Origin: Syntrophobacterales bacterium
GTDB lineage: Bacteria; Desulfobacterota; Syntrophobacteria; Syntrophobacterales; Thermodesulforhabdaceae
DNA: 34,962 nucleotides
Direction: 5' to 3'
NCBI GenBank assembly: GCA_026417655.1
Contig: JAOACS010000027.1
Coordinates: 1 to 34,962, forward strand
The notes beneath the pieces were generated by a model. It was given only the letters and a program-made list of their open reading frames with translations, ran no database searches and had not been told where the DNA came from. This document shows, piece by piece, positions 16,477 through 24,297 of this stretch (position 1 is its first letter; each line of letters opens with the position of its first letter). The position numbers were made by a program, and so were the translations under genes.

Positions 16477-17761
16477 AAAATTTTACCTCATCGAAATCTA
16501 TCGTAATAAGACCTCTATTCTTCATAAGCCACCGTCCATGAACCATCACATCGCGAACATCACTCCCTCGGGCTGAATAAACAATGTGGCTTATAGGGTC
16601 GTAACAGGGAACAAGATGAGGTTTGTTGAAGTCCAGGACAATAATATCGCCAAGCATCCCCACCTCAATTTTACCTACAAAACCATCTAGTCCCAAAGTT
16701 TTTGCTCCCTCTGTAGTTGCCATTTTCAGAACAGTTCTGGCGGGAAGAACGGTCGGATCTCTAACAGTGCCCTTATGTAACTTTGCGCAGGTATCCATTT
16801 CAGAAAACATATCCAGGTCGTTGTTACTTGCACACCCGTCGGTTCCCAAAGAGATGGTAATCCCTCGCCTCAAAAGCTCTACAACCGGCGAGATACCGGA
16901 GGCGAGCTTCAAGTTACTTTCGGGATTATGGACAACCTTCACATCCCCTTTGGCAAGCAAGTCCCTGTCCTCTTCCGATAGCCATACGCAGTGGTCAGCG
17001 ATTACTCTACCGGTAAGAATGCCAAGATCGGCAAGATGTTTTACGGGGCTCTTTAGGTAACGCCTAAAACTTTCCCGAACCTCCTCTTCAGTCTCGGCGA
17101 GATGAATCACGATAGGGACATCGTATTGCTCTGCAATGGAGAAGCTCTCTAATAAAACCTCCGGCGAACAGGTATAGACCGTGTGGGGATCGACTGAGAT
17201 CTTGATCCGCTCATGACCCTTCCATTCTTCTATAAATCTTTTCGTAAAGGCAAAACCATTCTTAAGTTCCCCATAATGGGGTGAGGGGAAATCGTAGATC
17301 ACTTCCCCAACAACCGCCCTAAGACCAGCCCTATCAACGGCCTCAGCGACTTTATGTTCAAAGAGATACATGTCGCAGAAGGTTGTAGTACCTGAAGTGA
17401 TCATTTCTGCACAGGCAAGCATCGTGCCCCAAAAGACCATATCTTCTGTAAGATGTTTCTCTGCAGGGAAAATATGATTCTCAAGCCACTCCTTCAAGGG
17501 GAGATCGTCTGCAAGCCCTCGAAATATGGTCATGGGAGCGTGGGTATGGGCATTCACAAGCCCCGGCATCACAACACACCCACTTGCATCTACAAATTCC
17601 ATAGTAGGGTATACCTTGGACAAACGCTCTAACGACTCCTGATCCCACTCTGATACCTCGACGATCCTTTCACCCTCGACAATCACCACCCCGGGGCTCA
17701 ACACATCGCCACGGTTGTTCAATGTCAAAACCGTCCCATTAGCAATGACCTTTACTTCCAC
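16439..17761 (-). CDS. Amidohydrolase, MTA/SAH-deaminase family (copy 1)
   Basis: This 440-residue paralogue of the next gene belongs to the amidohydrolase superfamily and is predicted to deaminate 5'-methylthioadenosine and/or S-adenosylhomocysteine to the inosine forms. Visible are H72-T-H74 (NAHTHAPM), the IFRGLADDLPLKEW segment, H193 (DPHTVYTCSP), H220/E223 (HLAETEEE), H257 (DHCVW) and D308 (GTDGCASNNDLDMF). Length is standard. The gene starts 14 bases after the purine nucleoside phosphorylase stop. That pairing fits a pathway in which the deaminated nucleoside (methylthioinosine or inosylhomocysteine-derived inosine) is then phosphorolysed to hypoxanthine. The symbol mtaD is used for this family, but substrate choice cannot be read from sequence. 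Confidence 0.88.
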   Translation of the reverse strand: MEVKVIANGTVLTLNNRGDVLSPGVVIVEGERIVEVSEWDQESLERLSKVYPTMEFVDASGCVVMPGLVNAHTHAPMTIFRGLADDLPLKEWLENHIFPAEKHLTEDMVFWGTMLACAEMITSGTTTFCDMYLFEHKVAEAVDRAGLRAVVGEVIYDFPSPHYGELKNGFAFTKRFIEEWKGHERIKISVDPHTVYTCSPEVLLESFSIAEQYDVPIVIHLAETEEEVRESFRRYLKSPVKHLADLGILTGRVIADHCVWLSEEDRDLLAKGDVKVVHNPESNLKLASGISPVVELLRRGITISLGTDGCASNNDLDMFSEMDTCAKLHKGTVRDPTVLPARTVLKMATTEGAKTLGLDGFVGKIEVGMLGDIIVLDFNKPHLVPCYDPISHIVYSARGSDVRDVMVHGRWLMKNRGLITIDFDEVKFYVTKISKRFRSS

Positions 17762-17775
17762 GGCTTTACTCTCCC

Positions 17776-18597
17776 CTATAGTCTTCTCAAAATCATGGAA
17801 ACTAGTCTAAGAAGAGTCGGAGCGGTGCTGCTTGCCCGAGCAATAACCTTCTCTAGCGGCACCGGCTCATAACAATCGGGCCTGTTAACATTGGTAATTA
17901 TCGAAAAACCGAGCACCTCCATGCCAAGGTGCACGGCAGCGATAACCTCCACAACGGTTGACATACCAATGGCATCAGCTCCAAGGAGGCGAAACATTCT
18001 TGTTTCGGCTGCGGTTTCCATGCTCGGACCCGTCACCCCAATGTATACCCCTTCTTTGAGAGGAATCCTATTCTCCCTCGCCACGGTCTTTGCTATAGCT
18101 CTTAGCCTCTTACTGTAGGGTTCCGTCATATCTGGAAAGCGGGGACCCCAGGTTTCAAGATTTGGACCTATTAGGGGATTTTCTCCCGTAAAGTTAATAT
18201 GATCTACGATAAGCATTATATCGCCGGGTTCAAAGAGGGGGTTCAACCCTCCTGCAGCGTTGGAAATAATCAAAAGATTTACCCCAAGACTTTTTATTAC
18301 ACGGATAGGAAAAGCTATATCCTTAGAGGAATACCCCTCATAGAGATGAAAACGTCCCTGAAGAGCAATAACCGGCCTTTCTTCAAAACGTCCCACAATA
18401 AACTTTCCCTGATGTCCTTCAACGGTGGATACTGGGAAATGGGGGATTCTTTCGTAGGGTATTATAATCTCCCGTTCCATCGCTTCGGCAACTTCTCCAA
18501 GCCCTGTACCAAGAATAATTGCTATCTCGGGCAAATAGGGTATCTTCTTTGAAATGAAGGCCTTCGCCTCTTCTACCTTTTTGTATGCCTCAAACAC
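17776..18597 (-). CDS. Trimeric purine nucleoside phosphorylase (PNP/MTAP family)
   Basis: This 273-residue enzyme splits purine nucleosides with phosphate to give the free base and (deoxy)ribose-1-phosphate or methylthioribose-1-phosphate. Class II PNP signatures are clear: ILGTGLGEVAEAM near the N terminus, IPHFPVSTVEGHQGK, ISNAAGGLNPLFEPGDIMLI, DHINFTGENPLIGPN, GVTGPSMETAAETRM, GADAIGMSTVVEVIAAVH and ITNVN. The base site reads like PNP (TN) rather than eukaryotic MTAP, but family relatives in Pseudomonas use methylthioinosine, and the adjacent deaminases make that attractive here. The start is GTG at 18597 with GGAG 8 bases upstream; no closer ATG fits the family's N-terminal length. It is the first gene of the operon, behind a promoter with a palindromic operator. 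Confidence 0.9.
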   Translation of the reverse strand: MFEAYKKVEEAKAFISKKIPYLPEIAIILGTGLGEVAEAMEREIIIPYERIPHFPVSTVEGHQGKFIVGRFEERPVIALQGRFHLYEGYSSKDIAFPIRVIKSLGVNLLIISNAAGGLNPLFEPGDIMLIVDHINFTGENPLIGPNLETWGPRFPDMTEPYSKRLRAIAKTVARENRIPLKEGVYIGVTGPSMETAAETRMFRLLGADAIGMSTVVEVIAAVHLGMEVLGFSIITNVNRPDCYEPVPLEKVIARASSTAPTLLRLVSMILRRL

Positions 18598-18630
18598 CGT
18601 CTCTTCTCCGTCTTGTCATTGATGATATTT

Positions 18631-18651
18631 ATAAAACCATGATGGTTTTAT
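18631..18651. promoter_or_regulatory. Perfect palindrome, likely repressor operator of the purine-salvage operon
   Basis: ATAAAACCAT and ATGGTTTTAT form two perfect 10-base arms around a single central base. The palindrome overlaps the predicted -10 hexamer of the phosphorylase promoter (18645-18650), a classic repressor position. A one-base loop makes an RNA hairpin unlikely, so I read it as a DNA-binding site. The regulator is not in the window. Confidence 0.6.
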
Positions 18652-18674
18652 TTTAATGAGGGAAGCTTTGTCAA
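18645..18674 (-). promoter_or_regulatory. Predicted sigma-70 promoter of the phosphorylase-deaminase operon
   Basis: A consensus TTGACA (18669-18674) is followed after 18 bases by TAAAAC (18645-18650) on the minus strand. The start of transcription would lie near 18638, about 40 bases before the GTG start of the phosphorylase gene. The -10 is inside the palindrome at 18631-18651. Confidence 0.5.
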
Positions 18675-18734
18675 CAATGAGAGACCCTAAAAATACCGAT
18701 ACCAAACCTTAACAGGATGAAACGTTAGAAACAC

Positions 18735-18764
18735 TTGACTTTTCAAGCTCCTTTCTGATATTAA
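18735..18764 (+). promoter_or_regulatory. Predicted promoter of the Gln-Glu-Thr tRNA cluster
   Basis: TTGACT (18735-18740) and TATTAA (18759-18764) are 18 bases apart and end 14 bases before the first base of tRNA-Gln. The -35 lies inside a short inverted repeat CTTGA-CTTT-TCAAG. Confidence 0.45.
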
Positions 18765-18778
18765 GCATAAGTAAGAGT

Positions 18779-18852
18779 TGGGGGATCGTCTAACGGCAGG
18801 ACGGCGGACTCTGGATCCGCTAGTCTAGGTTCGAATCCTAGTCCCCCAGCCA
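18779..18852 (+). tRNA. tRNA-Gln (anticodon CTG)
   Basis: The acceptor stem TGGGGGA pairs with TCCCCCA, followed by discriminator G and an encoded CCA. The anticodon stem GCGGA/TCCGC encloses the loop CTCTGGA, giving anticodon CTG for the codon CAG. The T arm GGTTCGAATCC is standard. It is the first of three tRNAs read on the plus strand. Confidence 0.96.
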
Positions 18853-18866
18853 TTCCTTATTAAGGT

Positions 18867-18942
18867 GGTCCCATCGTCTAGCGGTCTAGGATACTGGCCT
18901 CTCACGCCAGAGACACGGGTTCGAGTCCCGTTGGGACTACCA
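18867..18942 (+). tRNA. tRNA-Glu (anticodon CTC)
   Basis: The acceptor stem GGTCCCA pairs with TGGGACT (one G-T pair), with discriminator A and encoded CCA. The anticodon stem CTGGC/GCCAG holds loop CTCTCAC, anticodon CTC, reading GAG. It lies 14 bases after tRNA-Gln. Confidence 0.95.
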
Positions 18943-18962
18943 ATTGGTCCTAAACTCTTTGA

Positions 18963-19037
18963 GCTGGCGTAGCTCAATGGTAGAGCAGCTGATTTGTAAT
19001 CAGCAGGTTGCGGGTTCGAATCCCACCGCCAGCTCCA
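18963..19037 (+). tRNA. tRNA-Thr (anticodon TGT)
   Basis: The acceptor stem GCTGGCG pairs with CGCCAGC, with discriminator T and encoded CCA. The anticodon stem GCTGA/TCAGC holds TTTGTAA, anticodon TGT, reading ACA. The T stem has one C-A mismatch, but the TTCGAAT loop is standard. It is the last of the plus-strand trio. Confidence 0.95.
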
Positions 19038-19124
19038 TATCGTTAATTTAGCCACCCTAAAAAAAATCCCCCTTAGAAGTTGTCTCACCTATTAAGTCGA
19101 AATTTAGGCTATCTATTTAATTAT

Positions 19125-19200
19125 TGGTGGGCCGTCAGGGACTCGAACCCCGAACCAACTGATTAAGAGTCAGCTGCTCTACCTGTTGAGCTAACGGCCC
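19125..19200 (-). tRNA. tRNA-Lys (anticodon CTT)
   Basis: Read on the minus strand, GGGCCGT pairs with ACGGCCC, with discriminator A and encoded CCA. The anticodon loop CTCTTAA gives CTT, reading AAG. It follows tRNA-Arg on the same strand with an 18-base gap and points toward the plus-strand trio. Confidence 0.95.
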
Positions 19201-19218
19201 ATTTTAGAGATCCAGAGG

Positions 19219-19295
19219 TGGTACGCCCGGCAGGATTCGAACCTGCGGCCTGCGGATTCGAAGTCCGACGCTCTGTCCAGCTGAGCTACGGGCGC
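19219..19295 (-). tRNA. tRNA-Arg (anticodon TCG)
   Basis: Read on the minus strand, GCGCCCG pairs with CGGGCGT (first position G-T), with discriminator A and encoded CCA. The loop CTTCGAA gives anticodon TCG, reading CGA. The top pair of the anticodon stem is a mismatch as read, while the other four pairs are good. The promoter candidate is at 19312-19339. Confidence 0.94.
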
Positions 19296-19311
19296 TCATA
19301 AGGTTGGCTTT

Positions 19312-19339
19312 TTTATACGAACTCCTTCAAGAAAGTCAA
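19312..19339 (-). promoter_or_regulatory. Predicted promoter of the Arg-Lys tRNA pair
   Basis: On the minus strand TTGACT (19334-19339) and TATAAA (19312-19317) are spaced by 16 bases. The tRNA-Arg gene begins 16 bases downstream of the -10, which fits a stable-RNA promoter. Confidence 0.5.
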
Positions 19340-19382
19340 TCATTTTGAAGAAGAATAGCGGAAAAAAAATTGAATTTATTCT

Positions 19383-19410
19383 TGAATGCCGGTCTCTTAT
19401 TGGCCAAAAT
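19383..19410 (+). promoter_or_regulatory. Weak promoter candidate before trkA
   Basis: TTGAAT (19382-19387) and CAAAAT (19405-19410) are 17 bases apart and lie about 48 bases before the TTG start of trkA. Both hexamers are only 4/6 matches or so, and the remaining 162 bases between tRNA-Arg and trkA show nothing else convincing. Confidence 0.25.
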
Positions 19411-19457
19411 AGAGACTCTACCCAAGAAAGCAACCAATTTAAGGGAGAAAGGGTATC

Positions 19458-20822
19458 TTGAGATTTGTTATTGTTGGAGCCGGTGAAGTAGGATTTCACA
19501 TCGCCCAGAAACTTTCGTCAGAAAATAAAGACGTAACCTTAATTGACAAAAATGCTGAAGCTCTTCGACGTATCACAGAACACCTTGACGTTCAAGCGAT
19601 TGAAGGATCGGGTTGTGATCCCCACATATTAAAGGAGGCCGGTCTGGGAGAGGCCGAAACCTTTCTCGCCGTCACCGATAGTGACGAGACGAATCTTATA
19701 GCCTGTTTCTTCGCTAATTTGATAGCCCCAAATGTTAAAAAACTTGCCAGAATAAGAAATGAAGCCTACACCCACTTTCAACCTGGTCTACTGGAGCGCC
19801 ACCTAAAGATTGATAAAATAATAAACCCCGATAGAGAGCTAGTGGCAACTATAGAACGTTTTATCATGCTTCCAGATGCGGAAGATGTGAGTGAGTTTGC
19901 CGACGGTAGAATTCAACTTATAGGTTTTAGATTGAGTGAAGGCTCCGAAGTTACGGGGATGAGTCTTGCTGAGATTCGTCAAAGACATGAGGGACTAAGA
20001 TTCGTCGTGGGCGCCATCTTTAGAAACGAGACTCTCATTGTCCCAAAGGGGGATAATAGAATAGAGGCAGGCGATTTCATATACGTGGTCTGCGAGCGCA
20101 AATTGGTCAAGCAGATCCTTAGACTGTTCGGATGTTATAGCGATATGCCAAGAAACATTCTGATCATCGGAGGTGGTAAGATAGGACTTCTTACCGCCAA
20201 GCTCCTGGAGACTAGGGATCTTCATATTCGAATTCTTGAAAAGGACAGGAAACGCTGCGACCACCTTTCAGAACTTCTCAACAGAACCCTAGTAATACAC
20301 GGGGATGGCACCGACCAGCAGATACTTGAAGAAGAGAACATTTCTCGGATGGAGCTCGTCCTTACCCTAACGGGAGACGAAGAGACAAATATCCTTTGTT
20401 CACTCCTTGCCAAAAGGCTTGGTGCCCAAAGGATTATTACTAGAATCAGCAAGTTTTCCTATATGCCCATTGTTTATGCCATAGGTCTTACCCACGTAGT
20501 TAACCCCCGTCTATCGGCTATAAACAGTATTCTCCATTATATACGTCGAGGAAAAATCCTTTCGGCCGTAACCCTTAGAGGAGAAGAGGCAGAGGTTCTT
20601 GAGGTGGAGGCCATGAAGGATTCCGACCTTGTGGGACGTCCCCTTAGAGATCTTAAATTCCCAAGGGGTGCACTGGTTCTTGCGGTTATTAGGGCAAAGG
20701 AGATAATTATACCTACGGGGGAAACTGCCATCCATCCCTCCGACCGCGTTATAATACTTGCAGAGAGAAAGGCGATACCCAGGTTGGAAAATCAACTTTC
20801 GGTTCGGGTGAGGTCATTTTGA
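19458..20822 (+). CDS. trkA: TrkA potassium-uptake regulatory subunit (two RCK domains)
   Basis: This 454-residue cytoplasmic protein binds NAD(H)/nucleotides and gates the TrkH channel. It has two tandem RCK units, each a Rossmann TrkA-N domain plus a TrkA-C domain. The first nucleotide site is VIVGAGEVGFHIA (4-16) with the acidic residue of LIDKN. The second is ILIIGGGKIGLLTAKLL (234-250) with ILEKD. TrkA-C parts lie at about 145-225 and 370-450. The start is TTG at 19458, supported by AAGGGAGAAAGGG just upstream and by the family N terminus beginning right there; no ATG is available before the Rossmann motif. trkH starts one base after its stop, so the two are co-translated. Confidence 0.94.
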   Translation: MRFVIVGAGEVGFHIAQKLSSENKDVTLIDKNAEALRRITEHLDVQAIEGSGCDPHILKEAGLGEAETFLAVTDSDETNLIACFFANLIAPNVKKLARIRNEAYTHFQPGLLERHLKIDKIINPDRELVATIERFIMLPDAEDVSEFADGRIQLIGFRLSEGSEVTGMSLAEIRQRHEGLRFVVGAIFRNETLIVPKGDNRIEAGDFIYVVCERKLVKQILRLFGCYSDMPRNILIIGGGKIGLLTAKLLETRDLHIRILEKDRKRCDHLSELLNRTLVIHGDGTDQQILEEENISRMELVLTLTGDEETNILCSLLAKRLGAQRIITRISKFSYMPIVYAIGLTHVVNPRLSAINSILHYIRRGKILSAVTLRGEEAEVLEVEAMKDSDLVGRPLRDLKFPRGALVLAVIRAKEIIIPTGETAIHPSDRVIILAERKAIPRLENQLSVRVRSF

Positions 20823-20823
20823 G

Positions 20824-22272
20824 ATGCAATGGAGCTACGTGTTAAAATTTACCGGTCTGTTATTATGGTGTATCTCCCTATTTATGATCGGATCCTTAAT
20901 AACCTCGCTAATTCTAAAGGATGGAGGGAGTAAGGCCCTTTCTCTGTCAACCCTTATATCCTTTTTTACGGGAAGCATCCTCTTTTTCCCTTTCAGGAAG
21001 GAATCCCCCCGGGTAATAGGGCACCGAGAAGGTGTTGCAATTGTGACGCTTGGGTGGTTTGGAGCTACCCTTATGGGCTCCTTGCCATTTTTCCTAGGAG
21101 GGGTATTGCCTAGCTTTACCGATGCCTTTTTCGAGTCCATGTCGGGTTTTACCACTACAGGGGCATCGGTTCTCGTCGATATAGAGTCGGTTCCCAAAAG
21201 CATTCTCCTTTGGCGAAGCACTACCCATTGGTTGGGTGGAATGGGCATCATTGTGCTATCCCTTGCCATACTTCCCTTTTTAGGGGTAGGGGGAATGCAG
21301 CTTTACAAAGCGGAGGTCCCTTCACCTGTTCCTGATAAACTAAAACCTCGCATTCGAGATACAGCTATGGCTCTTTGGAAGATCTATCTACTTTTTACCA
21401 TTCTGGAGGTTGCTTTACTTACCGCTTCGGATATGACCTTTCTGGACGCCCTATGCCACACCTTTGGAACTCTTGCTACAGGGGGATTCTCTACCAAAAA
21501 TGCCTCTATAGGGCACTATCAAAGCCTTTATGTTGAGATCATTGTAATGCTCTTTATGCTCATCGCAGGCATTAACTTTTCTCTCCATTATCAGTTTGTT
21601 AGAGGGAGGATGGGGACCTTCATAAGGGATTCGGAATGTAAGCTGTTTCTCTTAACAGTCCTAATCTTCATCATACTATGTACTCTATCGTTATGGAAAA
21701 GCTCCTATTCATCCTTTGGAGAGGCTTTTAGGTATGCCTCCTTTCAGGTTATATCCATCATAACCACAACAGGTTATGCTACAGCCGATTATGAACTGTG
21801 GCCTGGTCTTCCTCAGGCTATTCTTTTATTTTCAATGTTTATTGGGGCCTCTGCCGGATCGACCGGAGGAGGCATAAAATTTATACGCCTTATGATCCTA
21901 CTTAGACATGCCTACAAGGAACTGGAGCGAATTATCCATCCCCATGTGGTCACTCAGGTAAAGCTTGGAGGAAAGGTTATCCCCCAAGATGTAATCTCTA
22001 GCATGTGGGGATTTTTTGTGCTTTATCTAGGAATCTTTGTTGTAGCTTCATGGCTTGTTGCAGCCTCTGGAGTTGATATGATCACGGCCTTTAGTTCCGT
22101 TGCAGCTACCTTAGGAAATATTGGACCAGGCTTCGGATCGGTTGGTCCCGCCGAAAATTACGCATCCCTTCCGGAGGTAGCCAAATGGGTTCTCTCCTTT
22201 TGTATGCTTTTGGGAAGACTTGAAATCTACACTGTTATAGTGCTTCTTATGCCGGAGTTTTGGAAGAAATGA
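20824..22272 (+). CDS. trkH: TrkH potassium-uptake channel subunit
   Basis: This 482-residue integral membrane protein takes up K+ together with TrkA. It shows the TrkH/KtrB four-repeat layout with about ten or more hydrophobic segments. The four selectivity-filter regions are visible: FESMSGFTTTGASVL, TFGTLATGGFSTKN, VISIITTTGYATADY and AATLGNIGPGFGSVGP. The G-rich stretch GASAGSTGGGIKFIR before the third-fourth repeat linker is also typical of TrkH. The ATG lies directly after the trkA stop, with GGTGAGGT inside the end of trkA as ribosome site. Its stop overlaps the start of the DUF202 gene. Confidence 0.94.
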   Translation: MQWSYVLKFTGLLLWCISLFMIGSLITSLILKDGGSKALSLSTLISFFTGSILFFPFRKESPRVIGHREGVAIVTLGWFGATLMGSLPFFLGGVLPSFTDAFFESMSGFTTTGASVLVDIESVPKSILLWRSTTHWLGGMGIIVLSLAILPFLGVGGMQLYKAEVPSPVPDKLKPRIRDTAMALWKIYLLFTILEVALLTASDMTFLDALCHTFGTLATGGFSTKNASIGHYQSLYVEIIVMLFMLIAGINFSLHYQFVRGRMGTFIRDSECKLFLLTVLIFIILCTLSLWKSSYSSFGEAFRYASFQVISIITTTGYATADYELWPGLPQAILLFSMFIGASAGSTGGGIKFIRLMILLRHAYKELERIIHPHVVTQVKLGGKVIPQDVISSMWGFFVLYLGIFVVASWLVAASGVDMITAFSSVAATLGNIGPGFGSVGPAENYASLPEVAKWVLSFCMLLGRLEIYTVIVLLMPEFWKK

Positions 22273-22688
22273 TAGAGGAGAAGCATCCTAAGATTAGGAA
22301 TCGACGCCTTCATCTTGCCAACGAGCGTACATTTCTTGCTTGGATTCGCACTAGCATCTCCATCATGGCCTTTGGTTTTGTAATGGAGCGATTTTCCCTA
22401 TTTCTCGATCAGTTTTCCCTTCTCCTTGGAAAGGGTAACTTGGGCTCTTCGTCCCTTTCCCACCACTCGAATGTATCTTCCATTGCAGGAATAGCTCTTA
22501 TAGCCTTCGGGGCTATTATAGGCCTTCTTTCCCTTATAAGATACAAGAAGATAGAGAGGCAGATTGATGAGGACACCTATCACCCCTCCTTTGTTCTCGA
22601 TTTTCTATTGGCCCTTTGCGTAGTGGCGGTAGGACTCTTTTTTGTTACGTATTTTTTACAATCCTTTAATTTTTTCTCTAATCCCTAA
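22269..22688 (+). CDS. DUF202 family small membrane protein
   Basis: This protein is 139 residues from the ATG at 22269. The hallmark N-terminal motif is RLHLANERTFLAWIRTSISI, followed by two more membrane segments (about 72-92 and 110-132), as in the YidH/DUF202 family. The function of the family is unsettled. The ATG overlaps the trkH stop in an ATGA arrangement, which suggests translational coupling; an in-frame TTG at 22260 is possible but less likely. Coupling to trkH suggests a role in membrane or ion homeostasis, which is inference only. Confidence 0.85.
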   Translation: MIEEKHPKIRNRRLHLANERTFLAWIRTSISIMAFGFVMERFSLFLDQFSLLLGKGNLGSSSLSHHSNVSSIAGIALIAFGAIIGLLSLIRYKKIERQIDEDTYHPSFVLDFLLALCVVAVGLFFVTYFLQSFNFFSNP

Positions 22689-22718
22689 ACTTCATCCTCC
22701 CATAAATAACCATTTTGT

Positions 22719-22747
22719 TTGAAGCCCCTACGCTCTTATGCTAAATT
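22719..22747 (+). promoter_or_regulatory. Weak promoter candidate before the biotin carboxylase gene
   Basis: TTGAAG (22719-22724) and TAAATT (22742-22747) are 17 bases apart in the 113-base gap between the DUF202 and biotin carboxylase genes. Each matches the consensus at four of six positions. I see no terminator hairpin in the same gap. Confidence 0.3.
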
Positions 22748-22786
22748 TACATGTTACTTAGACAATAAAAAATGTTTTCATTTTCA

Positions 22787-22800
22787 AGGGAGGGGGGAGA
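22787..22800 (+). promoter_or_regulatory. Strong ribosome binding site fixing the biotin carboxylase start
   Basis: GGGAGGGGGGAGAA directly precedes the ATG at 22802. It favours this start over the in-frame ATG at 22772, whose extra ten residues (MFSFSREGGE) are just this ribosome site read as protein. Confidence 0.8.
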
Positions 22801-22801
22801 A

Positions 22802-24244
22802 ATGTTTAAAAAGCTTCTTGTTGCCAATAGAGGAGAGATTGCCATTCGGATTATTAGGGCAGCCGAAGAGTTAGGCATAAAGACCGTAGCCATTTATGAA
22901 GAGACCGATCGCTTTGCCATGCACATCATGCGAGCCGATGAAGCGATCTGTATAGGACCTGGTCCCAGGAAGGACTATCTCAATATTGACAAGATCATAC
23001 AGGCTGCGAAGAAGACTGGAGCAGAAGCGATCCATCCAGGCTATGGCTTTCTTTCGGAAAACCCGGAATTTCCAAAAAAATGTAGAGAAGCTGGCCTAAT
23101 CTTTGTAGGCCCTCCCTCCGATGTCATTTGGAATATGAGCAGTAAGGTCATCGCCCGAAACATAGCAGAATCGGTAGGAATCCCGTTAATTCCAGGAAGT
23201 GGTGTTCTTCCCGACGGAGAAGAGGGTGACGAGAGGGCTTTAGACTTTGCCCGTCAACATGGGTTTCCCATCATGGTTAAAGCCGTATCGGGAGGAGGAG
23301 GACGGGGTATAAGGGCGGTCTACTCTGAGAATGAGCTCCTCAAGTCACTTAAGGTGGCGCGATCGGAAGCGAAACTTGCCTTTGGAAATCCTGAAATATA
23401 TCTTGAAAAGGGGCTCCTGAAGCCTCGCCATGTAGAGGTTCAAATCCTTGCCGATGCCTATGGTTCGATTATCCATCTTGGCACTCGAAACTGCTCTATC
23501 CAAAGAAGGCATCAAAAACTTATAGAGATTGCCCCTGCAATGCTTCCACCTCTTATAGAGGAGCGAGTTTGTGAGGCAGCCGTCAGAGCGGCTAGAGCAG
23601 CCAAATATGTTAATGCAGGCACCGTAGAGTTTCTTGTTGATGCGGAAAACCAATACTATTTTTTGGAAGTAAATACGAGAATTCAGGTTGAACATACCGT
23701 TACGGAAATGGTCACCGGCTTTGACATAGTAAGGGAGCAGATAAGGATCGCTGCGGGAGAGCGCCTTTCCATAAAGCAGGAGGATGTCGTAATTCGGGGT
23801 TGCGCCATTGAATTGAGAATTAACGCCGAGGATCCCCAAGCAGGCTTTATCCCCCAACCTGGAGTTATCGAGGTTTACCAATCTCCTGGAGGACACGGAA
23901 TTCGATTAGATGGGGCAGCCTATCAGGGGTATGAAATTCCCCGTTTCTACGATTCCCTTATCGTTAAACTAACCGTTTATGGCTTTACTTGGGAGGAGGC
24001 CGTTGATCGGCTTAAAAGGGCCCTTGATGGGTTTAACATAGTGGGTGTAAAGACGACAATACCCTTCTACCGGGCGATAGTTGACGAACCCGATTTTAGG
24101 TCGAGAAATTTCGACACCTCATATATCGATTCTCATCCGGAGCTATTGAATTATCGGGTAGAAGAAAACCCGATCGATAAGTTAGCAAGACTTATCGCCG
24201 AAATTAACGCCCACGGTTATAATCCCTATGCCGATATCCCATGA
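22802..24244 (+). CDS. Biotin carboxylase subunit (pyruvate or acyl-CoA carboxylase)
   Basis: This 480-residue ATP-grasp enzyme carboxylates biotin on a carrier protein using ATP and bicarbonate. Its start MFKKLLVANRGEIAIRII is typical, followed by AIHPGYGFLSENPEF, VKAVSGGGGRGIR, HVEVQILADAYG, HLGTRNCSIQRRHQKLIE, EVNTRIQVEHTVTE, ELRINAEDP and PGGHGIRLDGAAYQGYEIP. All of these are BC-domain blocks. The protein ends soon after the BC C-domain, so the biotin carrier is separate. The carboxyltransferase-like gene 53 bases downstream suggests a two-subunit pyruvate carboxylase (PycA role) or an oxaloacetate-type enzyme. AccC of fatty-acid synthesis is the main alternative, but it usually sits next to accB. 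Confidence 0.92.
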   Translation: MFKKLLVANRGEIAIRIIRAAEELGIKTVAIYEETDRFAMHIMRADEAICIGPGPRKDYLNIDKIIQAAKKTGAEAIHPGYGFLSENPEFPKKCREAGLIFVGPPSDVIWNMSSKVIARNIAESVGIPLIPGSGVLPDGEEGDERALDFARQHGFPIMVKAVSGGGGRGIRAVYSENELLKSLKVARSEAKLAFGNPEIYLEKGLLKPRHVEVQILADAYGSIIHLGTRNCSIQRRHQKLIEIAPAMLPPLIEERVCEAAVRAARAAKYVNAGTVEFLVDAENQYYFLEVNTRIQVEHTVTEMVTGFDIVREQIRIAAGERLSIKQEDVVIRGCAIELRINAEDPQAGFIPQPGVIEVYQSPGGHGIRLDGAAYQGYEIPRFYDSLIVKLTVYGFTWEEAVDRLKRALDGFNIVGVKTTIPFYRAIVDEPDFRSRNFDTSYIDSHPELLNYRVEENPIDKLARLIAEINAHGYNPYADIP

Positions 24245-24285
24245 GGATATTAATTTTTTGCCGGCATAAAAAATGATTGAGTGTT

Positions 24286-24291
24286 AAGGAG
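24286..24291 (+). promoter_or_regulatory. Ribosome binding site fixing the carboxyltransferase start
   Basis: AAGGAG lies 6 bases before the ATG at 24298. It makes this start more likely than the in-frame TTG at 24277, which would put the ribosome site inside the coding region. Confidence 0.7.
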
Positions 24292-24297
24292 AAGACC

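Noticed and set aside
18631-18651. Palindrome read as a transcription terminator
   Set aside because: Its arms leave a one-base loop, no gene ends into it from the left, and it overlaps a good promoter, so an operator is more likely.
18825-19088. 87-residue minus-strand reading frame containing WDSNPQPADYKSAALPLSYAS
   Set aside because: It is the antisense translation of the Gln-Glu-Thr tRNA genes, a well-known spurious protein pattern in databases.
22772-22801. Upstream ATG start for biotin carboxylase
   Set aside because: The added ten residues translate the purine-rich ribosome site, and family members start at MFKKLLVANRG.
23345-23896. 183-residue minus-strand frame opposite the biotin carboxylase gene
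   Set aside because: It covers the most conserved ATP-grasp motifs of the plus-strand gene and looks like a chance antisense frame.
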